In this document: positions 36,640-46,139 of the stretch, one piece after another | Position numbering within the stretch: the stretch's first letter is position 1 | Layout of the letters: every line of letters starts with the position of its first letter | Notes under the pieces: model-generated | What the model was told of the DNA's origin: nothing | Databases searched by the model: none | Seen by the model: only the letters and a program-made list of their open reading frames with translations | NCBI RefSeq assembly: GCF_900114095.1 | Contig: NZ_FORV01000009.1 | Span: 165,817-229,816 of the forward strand | DNA length: 64,000 bases | Direction: 5' to 3' | DNA from: Sphingomonas sp. NFR04 | Lineage (GTDB): Bacteria; Pseudomonadota; Alphaproteobacteria; Sphingomonadales; Sphingomonadaceae | Program-made: the position numbers and the translations under genes

Positions 36640-38688
36640 TCATCCGCCTGTGCAGGCGATTGCCGGGCCTGCCGGCCGGCGCAGTGCCAGATAAACGGTG
36701 CTCCACAGCTGCGCAGCGTTGGACTCGTCGACATCCGCCCCCGCAGCACCGAAGGGCACGACCTGGTAGCGGCCATCAGCATAGCGCCATGACCAGAGCT
36801 CGGAACTCTGCACGCTGCGCGTCTTCTCGATCCCGTCCCAAAGGCAGGATTGCGCGCGGGCGATCCGGTGGCGGACATTGGCGGGCAGGTCCTTGCGATC
36901 GAGCTGTCGCGCCAGCCCGGCGGCGACGAGCGCCTGCTGCCAGCTCCAGATCACCGTGCCGTGATAGGCATTAGGCGAGAATTTCCGCTGTATCCCCGCC
37001 CCGGCAAAGGCCGGGTTGGCGACCAGCATGCCCGCACCGGTGCGCAGCCCGGCCGGAAAGGCGTCGATGAGGCTCGCCGTCATGACCTCCAGTGCCTCTG
37101 CGGAAGGCTTTTCGAACAGCAGCGCGAAGCCGGGATCGCTGTTCTGCACCGGTATCGGATTGCCTTGCGCATCCAGCGCAATGGCCGGGAAGCGTATGGG
37201 CTGGGCGCCGATCGCGGCCAGCGCGGGCGCGTCCGGCACCCCGACAGTGCGCGCATAGTCGCTGACCGCGCGCCGTGCGTCTGCCGCCGGCAGAGTCACG
37301 TCGAACAAGGGCGGCGCCTTGGCACGCCAGACATCGGCTACCGCCCGGGCTTGCGTGAAGGCAGCCGGATCGCCGTCAGCCAGATAGGGACGGAGCAATC
37401 CGCTCGCGTGCAACGCCGCGGCGGAATCGAGCGCCGCAGGAATGAGTACGGCGTTGACGTCATAGGGCAGGCGGCCGCCTGCCAGCCCGTCATTGCTGTC
37501 GCGCCACTCGCCCGCATCCATGCCGGGCTTGAGTGCGACCAGATGCGCGGCCACCGGATCACGCGCGAAGGGCGCTGCCGTTTGCAAGACGAAGCGCAGG
37601 TTGCGGACAAGCCGCGCCCCCATGGTTTCGCCGCCGATTCGCTGCGCCAGAAAGGCCTGTGCTCGCGCCCTCCCGCGTGGATCGTCGAGCAGCCACGCCC
37701 GCGCGACCGGCGCCAGCATATAGTGGCTGTCGACCATGTTGTAGTTGTAGACCGGCGCGTCGGACAGGGTGCCGTCGGTCCGTTGGTGGTCGAGGATGGC
37801 GAATTCGCCGATATCCTCCTCATGCGCGACCTCGCCTTGCGGAGACAGGCGGGTGAGCACCGATTCCAGCCCGGTCTCCACCGCCGCGGGCTGCAGCGCG
37901 GGCATCAGCAAACGGACCGACATCAGCGTATCGCGCCCGAAATAGGTGTCGAACCGCCACGATCCGGCCAGATACTTCTCGGCATAGCTGAGGAAGGTGA
38001 GCGCGTTGCGCGCGCCCGGATCGGCTTGCGCGGTAGCGGTGAGGAGTTCCGCACCGCCGCGCGGCGAGAGCGGCGTCTCGCCCGTTACCGCCGTTACGGC
38101 CATGCGGATCCGGCCGTCCCGGCCGGCGAGAATGGCACCGCCCGCGATGCGGCCGCCGACGACCGTCACCGCCAAGTCATAGCCCGCCGCGCCGTCGAGC
38201 CGATCGCGCGACCAGCGGATCCCGTCGCCCGTCACCCGTGGCGCGGTCAGCACCGCGGCAGGCGCCTTCCCCAGCGCCTGGTAGTCGCGGAGGACGCGAA
38301 TGCTCGACAAAACCGCCTGGTGGGGCACCAGGCGATCCGCGTTGATCGTCGCGACGAACCGGACGCCGTGGAGCGGCCGTCCCTTGGCGTCGCGCAGCGT
38401 GATCGGTTGGGGGACGCCCTCCAGACGCCATTCGGCGTCCCTGGCGAGCGGCTCGAACCATAGCGCCGTGCCGCTGTTGCCCGCGGGAAAGGCGACGAGC
38501 AGCCGCGGCTGCCGGCCCGATCGCAGCACGACATGCGCCGCGACCGGACCCGCACGCGTGAAGCTGTTGAGGTTCAGTCCCTCGCGCACCGCATATTGCT
38601 CGACCGGTGCGGCGCCGGGGGCGGCACCGGTCAACAACAACCCCGCCGCCAGCCCCAGCGACCGCCGCAGCGCCACCTTCACCCTCAC
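36640..38688 (-). CDS. Secreted (alpha/alpha)6-type glycosidase-like protein
   Basis: A 682-residue exported protein: signal peptide 'LRRSLGLAAGLLLTGAAPGAAP', a beta-sandwich-like N-terminal third, then a helical domain with 'GSWRFDTYFGRDTLMS', 'YNYNMVDSHYMLAP' and 'DAGEWRDSNDGLAGG', which resemble six-hairpin glycosidases (glycogen-debranching or GH63/GH15-type). Acidic residues in those motifs are candidate catalytic groups; I cannot name the family. The GTG start overlaps the TonB-receptor stop (GTGA), so translation is coupled. It probably cleaves a glycan imported by the receptor. A hypothetical-protein label would be the safe alternative. Confidence 0.72.
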   Translation of the reverse strand: MRVKVALRRSLGLAAGLLLTGAAPGAAPVEQYAVREGLNLNSFTRAGPVAAHVVLRSGRQPRLLVAFPAGNSGTALWFEPLARDAEWRLEGVPQPITLRDAKGRPLHGVRFVATINADRLVPHQAVLSSIRVLRDYQALGKAPAAVLTAPRVTGDGIRWSRDRLDGAAGYDLAVTVVGGRIAGGAILAGRDGRIRMAVTAVTGETPLSPRGGAELLTATAQADPGARNALTFLSYAEKYLAGSWRFDTYFGRDTLMSVRLLMPALQPAAVETGLESVLTRLSPQGEVAHEEDIGEFAILDHQRTDGTLSDAPVYNYNMVDSHYMLAPVARAWLLDDPRGRARAQAFLAQRIGGETMGARLVRNLRFVLQTAAPFARDPVAAHLVALKPGMDAGEWRDSNDGLAGGRLPYDVNAVLIPAALDSAAALHASGLLRPYLADGDPAAFTQARAVADVWRAKAPPLFDVTLPAADARRAVSDYARTVGVPDAPALAAIGAQPIRFPAIALDAQGNPIPVQNSDPGFALLFEKPSAEALEVMTASLIDAFPAGLRTGAGMLVANPAFAGAGIQRKFSPNAYHGTVIWSWQQALVAAGLARQLDRKDLPANVRHRIARAQSCLWDGIEKTRSVQSSELWSWRYADGRYQVVPFGAAGADVDESNAAQLWSTVYLALRRPAGPAIACTGG

Positions 38689-41537
38689 AGCTTGAGCGTC
38701 GCGCTGATCAGCGCGTTACGCCCGACGATGGCACGGCCGTAGAAATAGCCGTCGACGATCGACTGAGTCTGGCCTTGGCGCGGGTTGCCCTCGGTAAAGC
38801 CCTTCACGTCGGTCAGGTTGTCGACGCTGACCGACAGGTTCAGGCGCGGCGTGACATCCAGGCTCGCGCCGATCGAGAACACTCCGTAGGCGGGCAGCGC
38901 GATGCCGTTGCCGCTGTCGGCGAAGATCTTGCCGACATATTTGTAGCGACCATAGATCTCGCCCAACCCGCCCGGCAAGATGAAGGACGGGGTGACGGTA
39001 AGCAGCTTCTTGGGCGTGCGCTCGGGCGTGTTGCCGTCATATTGCGGCTGCGCGACCCCGTCGAAGCGCAGATTGCCGAGCTTTGGCTCCTGGTACACGC
39101 CCTGCACGCTCAGGCTGAAGAACCGTACCGGCCGCAAGGTGGCATCGAGCTGCACGCCATTGGTGGTGTTGTCTGCCAGCGCGTTGCTCGCCTGCGCCGC
39201 GTTCGCCGGGTTGACGAACTGATAGGACTGGTCGCGAAATTCGGTGCGGAAGCCAATGATCGAGGCGTTGAAGGCGGACGCCTTGAACCGAACGCCGCCT
39301 TCATACAGCGTCAGCTCTGTCGGCTTATGGGTCCCGCCGGTGTCGCCGCCATTGGTCTGGAACCCGCGCGCACCGCGGACATAAAGCGCGACATGGTCGG
39401 TCAGTTCGTAGTTGACGCCGCCCGTAAAGGCCCAGTCGGAATAATTGGCACTCTGGCGCGCATAGGTGCCGTCGAACGTACTGCCGACATTGTCATACAG
39501 ACCCACCGTGCCTGCCGGCACCGGCGCGTTGTCTCTCGCCGTGTTGCCGATATCGACCCGCACATGCTGGTGCTCGTACCGCGCACCGAAGTCGATATGC
39601 AGCCGATCCCCGATGGTCAGCTCGTCGTTGAAATAGGCGGAGAGCGATGTGACCTCGTCGTTGAACAGCCCTTGGCCCCAATTGCCGTAATTGACCATGC
39701 CGTTGTTGGTCAGCGACCCCAGCACGCCCCCTGCCGCGTTCAGCGCGACCATGTCGTACACGTTGGAGTCGTTGCGCACGTCGTTGAGAACGGTCGCCAC
39801 CGCAGACTGATCGTTCCGCCGGCGAACATTATAGACCATGCCGCCCACGGTGAGCGAATTGTCCAGGTTGCTGCCGCTCGCATCCCATTTCACCCCGAAG
39901 TCGCTACCGAAATCCTTGGTCGCGAGCGTCTGGTGGTTGAGAACGGTCTGCTGGAGCAGGCCATTGCCGTTCAGGCTGTTCAGCGCAGCGGTGTTCGACG
40001 CGGCGATCACCTGGCCCGTGCGGATGTTGCGCAGTCCATATTGGGCAACCCCGGGGAAGCGCTGCGCCGCGACCTGGAAGTAGGTCTGCGACGATCCCTG
40101 GAGCGGGGTCAGCCCGGCGAGCGGCGAGATGGCGGGCGTCAGGTAGCTGAGCGCGGGTGTCAGCCCCGCGGTGCCCGACCCGCTGCCGGGAAAGATGCCG
40201 TTGAAGTCATAGGAGCCGTCCAGATAGCGCGCCCGGGCGAACAGGCGCACGCTCGGCGTGACCGGCATTTCCAGGTCGACGCGATAGGTGGTCGACTTGA
40301 CATGGACGCCGTCTGCGGAGCTGAAACGGCGCAGGCTCGTGCCGGTTGCAGGCGCGTCAGGGACCATGAACTCGGTGAAGCCTCGCCCACCGACATCGTC
40401 GCGCTTGAGGTTTAGTCCGGGCACGCTGCTGATCGTGCCATCGGCGGCCACCCGGAACGGCATGTCGGCGTAATAAGGAAAATGCTTGTCGCCATTCTTG
40501 ATGGTGAAGCGGAGCAGGCCGCCATTGGAGAATTTCTTCTCCAGCATCGCCTTCACGTCATAGGCGTTAAAGGTGAAGGGGGTGCGCCGCACGCCCTTTT
40601 GCGAAGTGACATAACCGCCGACATTGAACGCCCAGCCATCCGCGATCGGTGCCGAGAAATAGCCGTCGGCGCGAAGATCGCCATAGGTCGCGCCGGTGAA
40701 GCGGACCATCGCCGTCGCCCGGTCGTGATTGGGCTTCATCGAGATGAAGTTGATCGTCGCTCCGGCGCCATTGGGGGCGAGCACGCCCGAGGTCCCGCCC
40801 TCGACCGCTTCGAGGCGATTGATGGTGATGTCGTTCTGAAAATAAAAGTCCGCGCCGCCGCCGCCATAGAGGATCGGCATGCCGTCTTCCTCCAGCGTGA
40901 TGAAGGTCTGACCGCCGCCACGCAGGCCACGTACCGAATAATTGTTGGAGATCGGCCCTGCCGTACCCTCCACGAACACCCCGGGAACCAGTTCCAGCGT
41001 ATCCGCCGTGGAGCGCGGCGCTTTCCGCTGCAGGTCGGCGGCACTCGCCAGGGTGACGTTAGACGAGGAGTTGAACAGCGTGCGCTTGTCGGAGGTGTTG
41101 CCGGTGACGATAATTTCGTTCTCCGGGCTGTCCTCGGCCTGGGCCATCTCGGTCGCTGGAACGCTCGACTGCGCGCCGGCAGCCGCATCGCGCGGCGCCC
41201 GACGGCCGAGGCTGCGCGCAGCCACCGGATCGGCCGCGGCAATCACGGCGGTGCGGCCGTCGAAGGAGATCAGTCGCAAATGGCTGCGCGCGATCAGCCT
41301 GCGCAGCCCTTCCTCGATGCTGAACTGGCCCTTCACCTCCGAAACGGTGTGGCCGTTCGTAGCGTCGCCAGGCGCGATGATCTGGATGTTCGCCTGCTGC
41401 GCGAACCGGACGAGCCCGGCGGCGGCGGGCTGGCGCGGCACATCAAAGTCGCGAACGGTCTGGACGGCTGCGGCGGGGGTCGCGAGCATGACGACGATAG
41501 CCGCCATCGAGACGCTGTAAATCTGGCTGTGGCGCAA
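38685..41537 (-). CDS. TonB-dependent transducer-receptor with STN domain
   Basis: A 950-residue outer-membrane receptor. After the signal peptide ('MAAIVVMLATPAAA') comes an STN signalling domain ('FDVPRQPAAAGLVRFAQQANIQI', 'SIEEGLRRLIARSHLRL'), a linker with the TonB-box-like 'NEIIVTGNTSD', the plug ('ADTLELVPGVFVEG', 'NNYSVRGLRGGGQTF') and a barrel ending 'ALISATLKL'. The STN domain shows it signals to the FecR/sigma pair encoded directly upstream. I placed the start at a TTG (41537) with GGAGAGGT just upstream, because the in-frame ATG at 41594 is far from any ribosome site and gives a non-signal-like N-terminus. The stop overlaps the glycosidase start. Substrate unknown, probably a glycan or siderophore. 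Confidence 0.9.
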   Translation of the reverse strand: MRHSQIYSVSMAAIVVMLATPAAAVQTVRDFDVPRQPAAAGLVRFAQQANIQIIAPGDATNGHTVSEVKGQFSIEEGLRRLIARSHLRLISFDGRTAVIAAADPVAARSLGRRAPRDAAAGAQSSVPATEMAQAEDSPENEIIVTGNTSDKRTLFNSSSNVTLASAADLQRKAPRSTADTLELVPGVFVEGTAGPISNNYSVRGLRGGGQTFITLEEDGMPILYGGGGADFYFQNDITINRLEAVEGGTSGVLAPNGAGATINFISMKPNHDRATAMVRFTGATYGDLRADGYFSAPIADGWAFNVGGYVTSQKGVRRTPFTFNAYDVKAMLEKKFSNGGLLRFTIKNGDKHFPYYADMPFRVAADGTISSVPGLNLKRDDVGGRGFTEFMVPDAPATGTSLRRFSSADGVHVKSTTYRVDLEMPVTPSVRLFARARYLDGSYDFNGIFPGSGSGTAGLTPALSYLTPAISPLAGLTPLQGSSQTYFQVAAQRFPGVAQYGLRNIRTGQVIAASNTAALNSLNGNGLLQQTVLNHQTLATKDFGSDFGVKWDASGSNLDNSLTVGGMVYNVRRRNDQSAVATVLNDVRNDSNVYDMVALNAAGGVLGSLTNNGMVNYGNWGQGLFNDEVTSLSAYFNDELTIGDRLHIDFGARYEHQHVRVDIGNTARDNAPVPAGTVGLYDNVGSTFDGTYARQSANYSDWAFTGGVNYELTDHVALYVRGARGFQTNGGDTGGTHKPTELTLYEGGVRFKASAFNASIIGFRTEFRDQSYQFVNPANAAQASNALADNTTNGVQLDATLRPVRFFSLSVQGVYQEPKLGNLRFDGVAQPQYDGNTPERTPKKLLTVTPSFILPGGLGEIYGRYKYVGKIFADSGNGIALPAYGVFSIGASLDVTPRLNLSVSVDNLTDVKGFTEGNPRQGQTQSIVDGYFYGRAIVGRNALISATLKL

Positions 41538-41627
41538 GGCACCTCTCCCTGGAATGTCGAACGCGCTTCGTTCGGCGCTGATCCAAGGATGCACGGCCCC
41601 GCAACTTCCGTCGTCGCTTCAAATATT

Positions 41628-42563
41628 TTAAGGCAGGATCCGGGTAATGGATCCCTCGCCTGGCCGATCGACCCGTTCCACGCGCCCGCCCACCATTGCC
41701 GCGCTGGAAGCCGCAAAACCGTCCACATCATCGATGCGGAACCAGCCGACTACGCGCCTGCCGACAAGCTGCGGCGCAACCTCCAGCCGGGTGACGTTAT
41801 AGCGGTTGAACTCGGCCGCCGCCTCGCCCAGCGTCATGTTGTCCAGCACGATCCTTCGCTCGCGCCAGGCCAGTTGCTGATCCGATGTCTGGGGACGCAT
41901 CGCCCTTGTCGCGATCGTCTTCCCGGCCTGCAGCACCGCCCATTCGCCCGCCGCGACACGCCGCGCCGGTTCGTCGCTGTCGACCGACCAGATCTTCACC
42001 ACGCCGGTGGTCACCACGACTCGCGCGGCTTCCCCCTCCCGCCGCACATCAAAGGCGGTGCCGACCGCCTGCACGCGATAGGGGCCGCTCGCAACCACGA
42101 ACGGCCGTGCCTTGTTGTGCGCGACCTCGAACCACGCCTCGCCCTTGGTCATCTCGACATGACGCTCGGCGCGGGTGAACGCCACGCGGAGCTTCGTCCC
42201 GCTGTTGACGACCGCAACCGATCCGTCGGCCAATTGCAGGCTGCGGATCTCACCCACCCGCGTGTCGATCACTTCCCCGCGGTCGAGCCACAAGCCGGTG
42301 CCCCAGGCGGCGACCAGCACCGCCGCGACCGCGCCGGCGCTGACCGTCAACCAGTGCCGGCGACGCGATCGAACCGGCGACAGCCCTTCCCAGTCAGGCA
42401 GCGCATGTCGCTGATCGAGCAGGCTCATCGCCGCCCTGGTGCGCAGCAGCGCGCCGCGATGCCGGCGATCCTGTGCCAACCAGGTCTCGAGCTCGGTCTC
42501 TTCCGCCTCGCTCAGCCCGCGATCGATCGCGGCGGCCCAGCGGCAGGCGATCTCATCGATCAT
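41628..42563 (-). CDS. FecR-type anti-sigma factor
   Basis: A 311-residue inner-membrane sigma regulator. The N-terminal cytoplasmic anti-sigma domain opens with 'EIACRWAAAIDRGLSEAEE' and 'RGALLRTRAAMSLLD'; one membrane helix is 'VSAGAVAAVLVAAWGTGLWL'; the periplasmic FecR domain includes 'DTRVGEIRSLQLADGSVAVVNSGT' and 'VEMTKGEAWFEVAHNKARPFVV', and the C-terminus has the STN-like part. It overlaps the sigma gene by four bases (ATGA) and precedes the receptor by 90 bases. It should relay receptor occupancy to the sigma factor. Confidence 0.92.
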   Translation of the reverse strand: MIDEIACRWAAAIDRGLSEAEETELETWLAQDRRHRGALLRTRAAMSLLDQRHALPDWEGLSPVRSRRRHWLTVSAGAVAAVLVAAWGTGLWLDRGEVIDTRVGEIRSLQLADGSVAVVNSGTKLRVAFTRAERHVEMTKGEAWFEVAHNKARPFVVASGPYRVQAVGTAFDVRREGEAARVVVTTGVVKIWSVDSDEPARRVAAGEWAVLQAGKTIATRAMRPQTSDQQLAWRERRIVLDNMTLGEAAAEFNRYNVTRLEVAPQLVGRRVVGWFRIDDVDGFAASSAAMVGGRVERVDRPGEGSITRILP

Positions 42564-43144
42564 AGCCGCCCTCCAGTTTCCCGCCTTTTGCCGTGCCGCG
42601 CGGCCCGGCGCCGGATCGGCAGCTCGGCCTTCTCCTCCTCGCTCAGTTGGCCGAGGATCCGGAGCAGGCCGCGGGCGACGTCGTTCTCGACCGCGGTTTC
42701 GGGGATGCGCAGCCGCAAGGCGATGTCGCGTTGTGCCATGCCTTCGATCTTGCGGAGCCGGAACACCTGCCGCGCGCGATCGGGCAGCGCGTCGATCAAT
42801 CGCTCGATCCGGGTGATCATGTGGCGGCCGGCGACGATCTCTTCGGGCGACTGGGCGGGATCGGGGGCATTGTCCAGGTCGGCAAGGCCGCTGGCGGCAC
42901 CGATGCTGACCACGCGCTCGCGCCGAATCTGCTCCAGCACGACGTTGCGCGCGGCACGGAAGAAATAGCTGCGCGGGTCGTCGATATGGTCGAAGTGTTC
43001 GAGGCCGCTGATTCGGCAATAGGCTTCCTGCACGACATCATCCACGTCCACCGCCGGAAACGCCGCACGCAACCAGACACGCAACTGTCGCTCGTGCGGC
43101 AGGATGTGGCGACCGACCCAAACAGCTAGCTGATCTGAACTCAC
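42560..43144 (-). CDS. ECF RNA polymerase sigma factor, FecI type
   Basis: A 194-residue sigma-70 family extracytoplasmic-function factor. Region 2 is 'VDDVVQEAYCRISGLEHFDHIDDPRSYFFRAARNVVLEQIRRE'; region 4 is 'IDALPDRARQVFRLRKIEGMAQRDIALRL...TAVENDVARGLLRI', with a basic tail. The GTG start at 43144 is the only reasonable one. It heads the operon and with FecR and the STN receptor makes a classical cell-surface-signalling switch. It is not the EcfG stress factor. Confidence 0.93.
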   Translation of the reverse strand: MSSDQLAVWVGRHILPHERQLRVWLRAAFPAVDVDDVVQEAYCRISGLEHFDHIDDPRSYFFRAARNVVLEQIRRERVVSIGAASGLADLDNAPDPAQSPEEIVAGRHMITRIERLIDALPDRARQVFRLRKIEGMAQRDIALRLRIPETAVENDVARGLLRILGQLSEEEKAELPIRRRAARHGKRRETGGRL

Positions 43145-44145
43145 AGTTTTCCCTCGCCCCTTAGATGCATCAGCACCGCGGTTCCGTCGAGTTGCCAGTC
43201 ATATTTCGGCGTTGATCGTGATCTGTCGCGGACGCTTCTCGGCAAGAGCGACGGTCACCGCGCTGAGGCAGCCAGCTCCTGGAGGTTGGTGCCGAGCGGA
43301 ATGTCGATCAGGCGGATGCCCGGCCTGCGTGGTCGCGGTACGGATGGGCTTGAGGTAGGAGACCGGCCACTCCGGCCCCGCTCGGCGATATCGCTTACGC
43401 GCGTGACCCGTACCTCAAACCATCAAACTTCGCTTCGGAAAACGAGGTTGCGACCGCTGCCAGAGCTTGATGCGTTTCGCGCTGGCCTACCGGCAGCTTT
43501 GCCCAGAAGCTGCCGTTTGCAGCCCATAATGGGAACGAGGCATCTTGGTCGACTGCTGCCGAGTCCGCGACCGACGTGTCCTGGGACTTACCGGTCGTTC
43601 AATCGCGCCCTGCTCAACGGCAGCTCTCGCCAAAACCGGCGACTCTGGTTTCGCACGGGCCGGCTTCGCAACGCGGCTGCAACCTGCCAAGCAGCTTCCG
43701 GGCACGAATGGGCGGAAGCGGAGATAGACACTGAGGCGCAGACCCGTGCTATCAGTTATCGTCACAAGTGCTTTCTCGAGCAGGTACCGACCATGTGGCT
43801 ATAGGTCCGACTTCCGGAGAAAAGCCATCATTCGGGGATCGGGATTCGCCTAGCGTTCCGAATTAACAGACATCCTCCACGCCAGACGCTTTGATGTCTC
43901 AAAAGGGCCCTTGTTCGCTGCGTACCAGACCCGGCTATCAGAAGCCGAAGGGCAGGCTGAGGTTATCGATCCGTGACTAGGCGTCGTCCATCGGCGTCCG
44001 ATTGAGGGCAGAGCGGTCGGCCGGCTGAACGGCGGCGGGTCGGCGCACCGCCGACGCAAGTCCCACCTCGCCGACTACGAATTCGGCAAAAGCTGCCCGC
44101 CGATACGCTGAAGCTGCGTTGCGCGAACATCCTCGAAACCCGATT
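43145..44145. other. 1-kb gap without a recognisable intact gene
   Basis: No convincing reading frame with ribosome site or family motif was found. On the minus strand around 43200-43400, short coding-like phrases occur in alternating frames ('VSYLKPIRTATTQAG', 'IRLIDIPLGTNLQEL', 'VTVALAEKRPRQITI'), suggesting the multiply frameshifted end of a decayed gene. The left edge must hold the promoter of the sigma-factor operon. The rest looks like decayed or non-coding DNA. Confidence 0.4.
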
Positions 44146-44517
44146 TCACTCCGCACCTCTTTCCCGCAGCTCCTCCTCGGCAGCGTCACCGGTGCGTCTC
44201 AGGGCTTCAAGCTCCTCCTCCGTTTTTGTTTCAATGCCAGCGATCTCGTTGCGGGCTCCCCGGATCGCGTAGACGAGCTCATCCATCTTGAGATGTAACG
44301 CCTGCTCGCTCCGCCGCTGGCCGTTCAACACCATCTGCGTGAGGGTGATCGAAGCTACTGACAGGATCAACGTTAGCGTGTTCTCTCCCGCCTGCCCGGC
44401 GCGCAGGAACCAGACGGCACAGAAGACCGCCACCAGGAGTATCGCAAGAGGCGAGCCCGACAGGTTCGCCGTGCGGCTGGCCATCCGGCTCGCCCATTCA
44501 TTTGCTCGCTTCCACAT
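44146..44517 (-). CDS. Low-affinity iron permease family protein
   Basis: A 123-residue membrane protein of the small bacterial group in the low-affinity iron permease family (PF04120-like). Two hydrophobic segments ('PLAILLVAVFCAVWFL' and 'LTLILSVASITLTQMV') are followed by the conserved 'LHLKMDELVYAIRGARNEIAGIE' and a Glu-rich tail. Length matches bacterial members, about 120-140 residues, which are far shorter than yeast Fet4 and may not transport iron. The start is the ATG at 44517; the frame extends upstream but that part does not look like the family. Confidence 0.85.
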   Translation of the reverse strand: MWKRANEWASRMASRTANLSGSPLAILLVAVFCAVWFLRAGQAGENTLTLILSVASITLTQMVLNGQRRSEQALHLKMDELVYAIRGARNEIAGIETKTEEELEALRRTGDAAEEELRERGAE

Positions 44518-44900
44518 GGGCTCGCCATACAGCGCATCAAATGGGTGAGCTAGGCGGAGGCGCCGTAAAGGGACTTCGAAGCTGCGGTTGTGGTCAGGAG
44601 CTATGATCGCGGGGAAAGTCGCTGCCACCTTCCATTTTTCCGTCCTCCGCTCGCGCACCGCCACCGGCGGCCCGGGAGCAATTCAGGAACAGGCCGTCGC
44701 GCAATGTCCGCCCTTGAGAACTGCGCCTAGGCGTACTGATGACGGGAAGTTGGCGCGGAGCTGCCTAGCTCCTCTGCCCCTGCTCGCTCCGTTCTCATCA
44801 GCCGCCTCATCAACTCGGGGGCGAGGCGTTATCCTCGACATGAATCGGCGGCAGCAGCCTGGTCCGGCCTTGGCCGGACCGAAGCCGCAACGCGGTGACG
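44518..44900. other. Intergenic stretch with a GGTCCGGCC palindrome
   Basis: No gene is visible. GGTCCGGCC, two bases, then GGCCGGACC at 44861-44880 forms a perfect inverted repeat 20 bases after the azoreductase stop (minus strand), a possible terminator without T-tract. The remainder holds nothing I can support. Confidence 0.4.
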
Positions 44901-45482
44901 TTAAGCAGCCGACGCGATAACAGCCTGCTCCAGCCTGCCAGCCTTGGCGATCGCGACGTCGATCGCGGTACGACGCGCTTCGTCACCTCGGCCAAGCCCT
45001 TCTGCAACGATCACCTCCACGTCCGCGCCCACAAAGCCGAAGACGGAGCGGAGTAGCGTTTCCGCATGTTCGTAAGCCGCGAACGGAGAGCCGTCGCTGT
45101 AGACGTTGCCTCGCGCCAGCGCGATGATCACGCGCTTCCCCTTCGCAAGGCCGACCGGGCCGCTTTCACTGTAGCCGAAGGTTTTGCCGCGCACGGCGAT
45201 GCGGTCGATCCACGACTTAAGCTGGCTCGGAATCGTGAAGTTGTAGAAGCCGGCACCGATTACGACGACATCCGCGGCGAGGAACTGCTCAACGTCCTCT
45301 CCCTTGTCGAGGGACATGAACGTCTCGAACGTCAGGTGAGTGAGCGGCTCGGCAACGAGATCCCGATATGTGACTACGGCGTCGGGTCGGGTCTCCAGAA
45401 GCCGTTCCACAATTGCATTAGAGATCGCGCGGCTGGCCGAGGCATCACCTGTGATGCTGGAATCGAGATGCAAGATCTTCAC
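44901..45482 (-). CDS. azoR: FMN-dependent NADH-azoreductase
   Basis: A 193-residue flavodoxin-fold quinone/azo reductase. The N-terminal FMN loop is 'LHLDSSITGDASASRAI', followed by 'VVIGAGFYNFTIPSQLKSWIDRI' and 'GFVGADVEVIVAEGL', all typical of AzoR. It reduces quinones and azo dyes with NADH and protects against electrophiles. The start is a GTG with GGAGGT seven bases upstream. It is divergent from an HxlR regulator with an inverted repeat between them. Confidence 0.92.
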   Translation of the reverse strand: MKILHLDSSITGDASASRAISNAIVERLLETRPDAVVTYRDLVAEPLTHLTFETFMSLDKGEDVEQFLAADVVVIGAGFYNFTIPSQLKSWIDRIAVRGKTFGYSESGPVGLAKGKRVIIALARGNVYSDGSPFAAYEHAETLLRSVFGFVGADVEVIVAEGLGRGDEARRTAIDVAIAKAGRLEQAVIASAA

Positions 45483-45504
45483 TGTGGACCTCCGGTCTGG
45501 ATTT

Positions 45505-45571
45505 GTGACCTGGACCAGTTATGTGACTGCAGCTAATGCGCCAAGAACGCATATTTTTAGGACCAGGTCAC
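45505..45571. promoter_or_regulatory. Inverted-repeat operator between azoR and HxlR gene
   Basis: GTGACCTGGACC at 45505-45516 and GGACCAGGTCAC at 45560-45571 are inverted copies (11 of 12 positions complementary), flanking the shared azoR/hxlR promoter region. The right copy abuts the regulator's ATG. HxlR/YodB-type regulators bind such sites, so the neighbouring HxlR protein is the likely ligand. Confidence 0.6.
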
Positions 45572-45946
45572 ATGGATATGCCTGCCTCAGCCGGGGTGAG
45601 TGAACGTTGCCGGAAGATGAGCGGCGTGCTGACGATCATCGGCGACAAATGGACCGTCATGATCGTGATGGTACTGAGCGAGCGTCCCCGCCGCTTCAAT
45701 GACATAAAACGCACGATCGGCGGCATCTCGCAGCAGATGCTTACCCGCACGCTGAAGGCGCTCGAACGGGACGGCATGGTGAGCCGTACGGTACATCCAA
45801 CGGTTCCGCCCCAAGTCGAATACGCTTTGACAGAGCTGGGCCATTCGCTTTCCCGCCCGCTTCGCGATCTTGGCACCTGGGCGGGAGCAAACCTGGAGCA
45901 GATCCACGCCAACCGCTTGCGTTACGATGGCGAGAGGGCGGACTAG
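45572..45946 (+). CDS. HxlR-family regulator, divergent from azoR
   Basis: A 124-residue winged-helix regulator: 'CRKMSGVLTIIGDKWTVMIVMVLSERPRRFNDIKRTIGGISQQMLTRTL' with Cys near the N-terminus, and wing 'VEYALTELGHSL'. The preferred start is the ATG at 45572 (MDMPASAG), directly after the right operator copy with AGG four bases upstream; an ATG at 45536 would include the operator in the coding region. Probably a redox or quinone-responsive repressor of azoR and of itself, like YodB, which is inference from layout. Confidence 0.9.
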   Translation: MDMPASAGVSERCRKMSGVLTIIGDKWTVMIVMVLSERPRRFNDIKRTIGGISQQMLTRTLKALERDGMVSRTVHPTVPPQVEYALTELGHSLSRPLRDLGTWAGANLEQIHANRLRYDGERAD

Positions 45947-46139
45947 CCTCCCCGCCTTAGGCCAGCGGCCCGTAAACGAGTTCCATCAGCAACAATCCCA
46001 CGCTGGTTCAGGCGTCCCTCACCAGCGACCGGCTCCCGGGAGCGCCCCGGAGCCTCTCAAGAGAAAATTTGGCCGCTGTCCGGCTGATTCAGTAAGGGCG
46101 CGCGACTTCGACTTTCCGCCGGATTTCCTCGTCACCACC

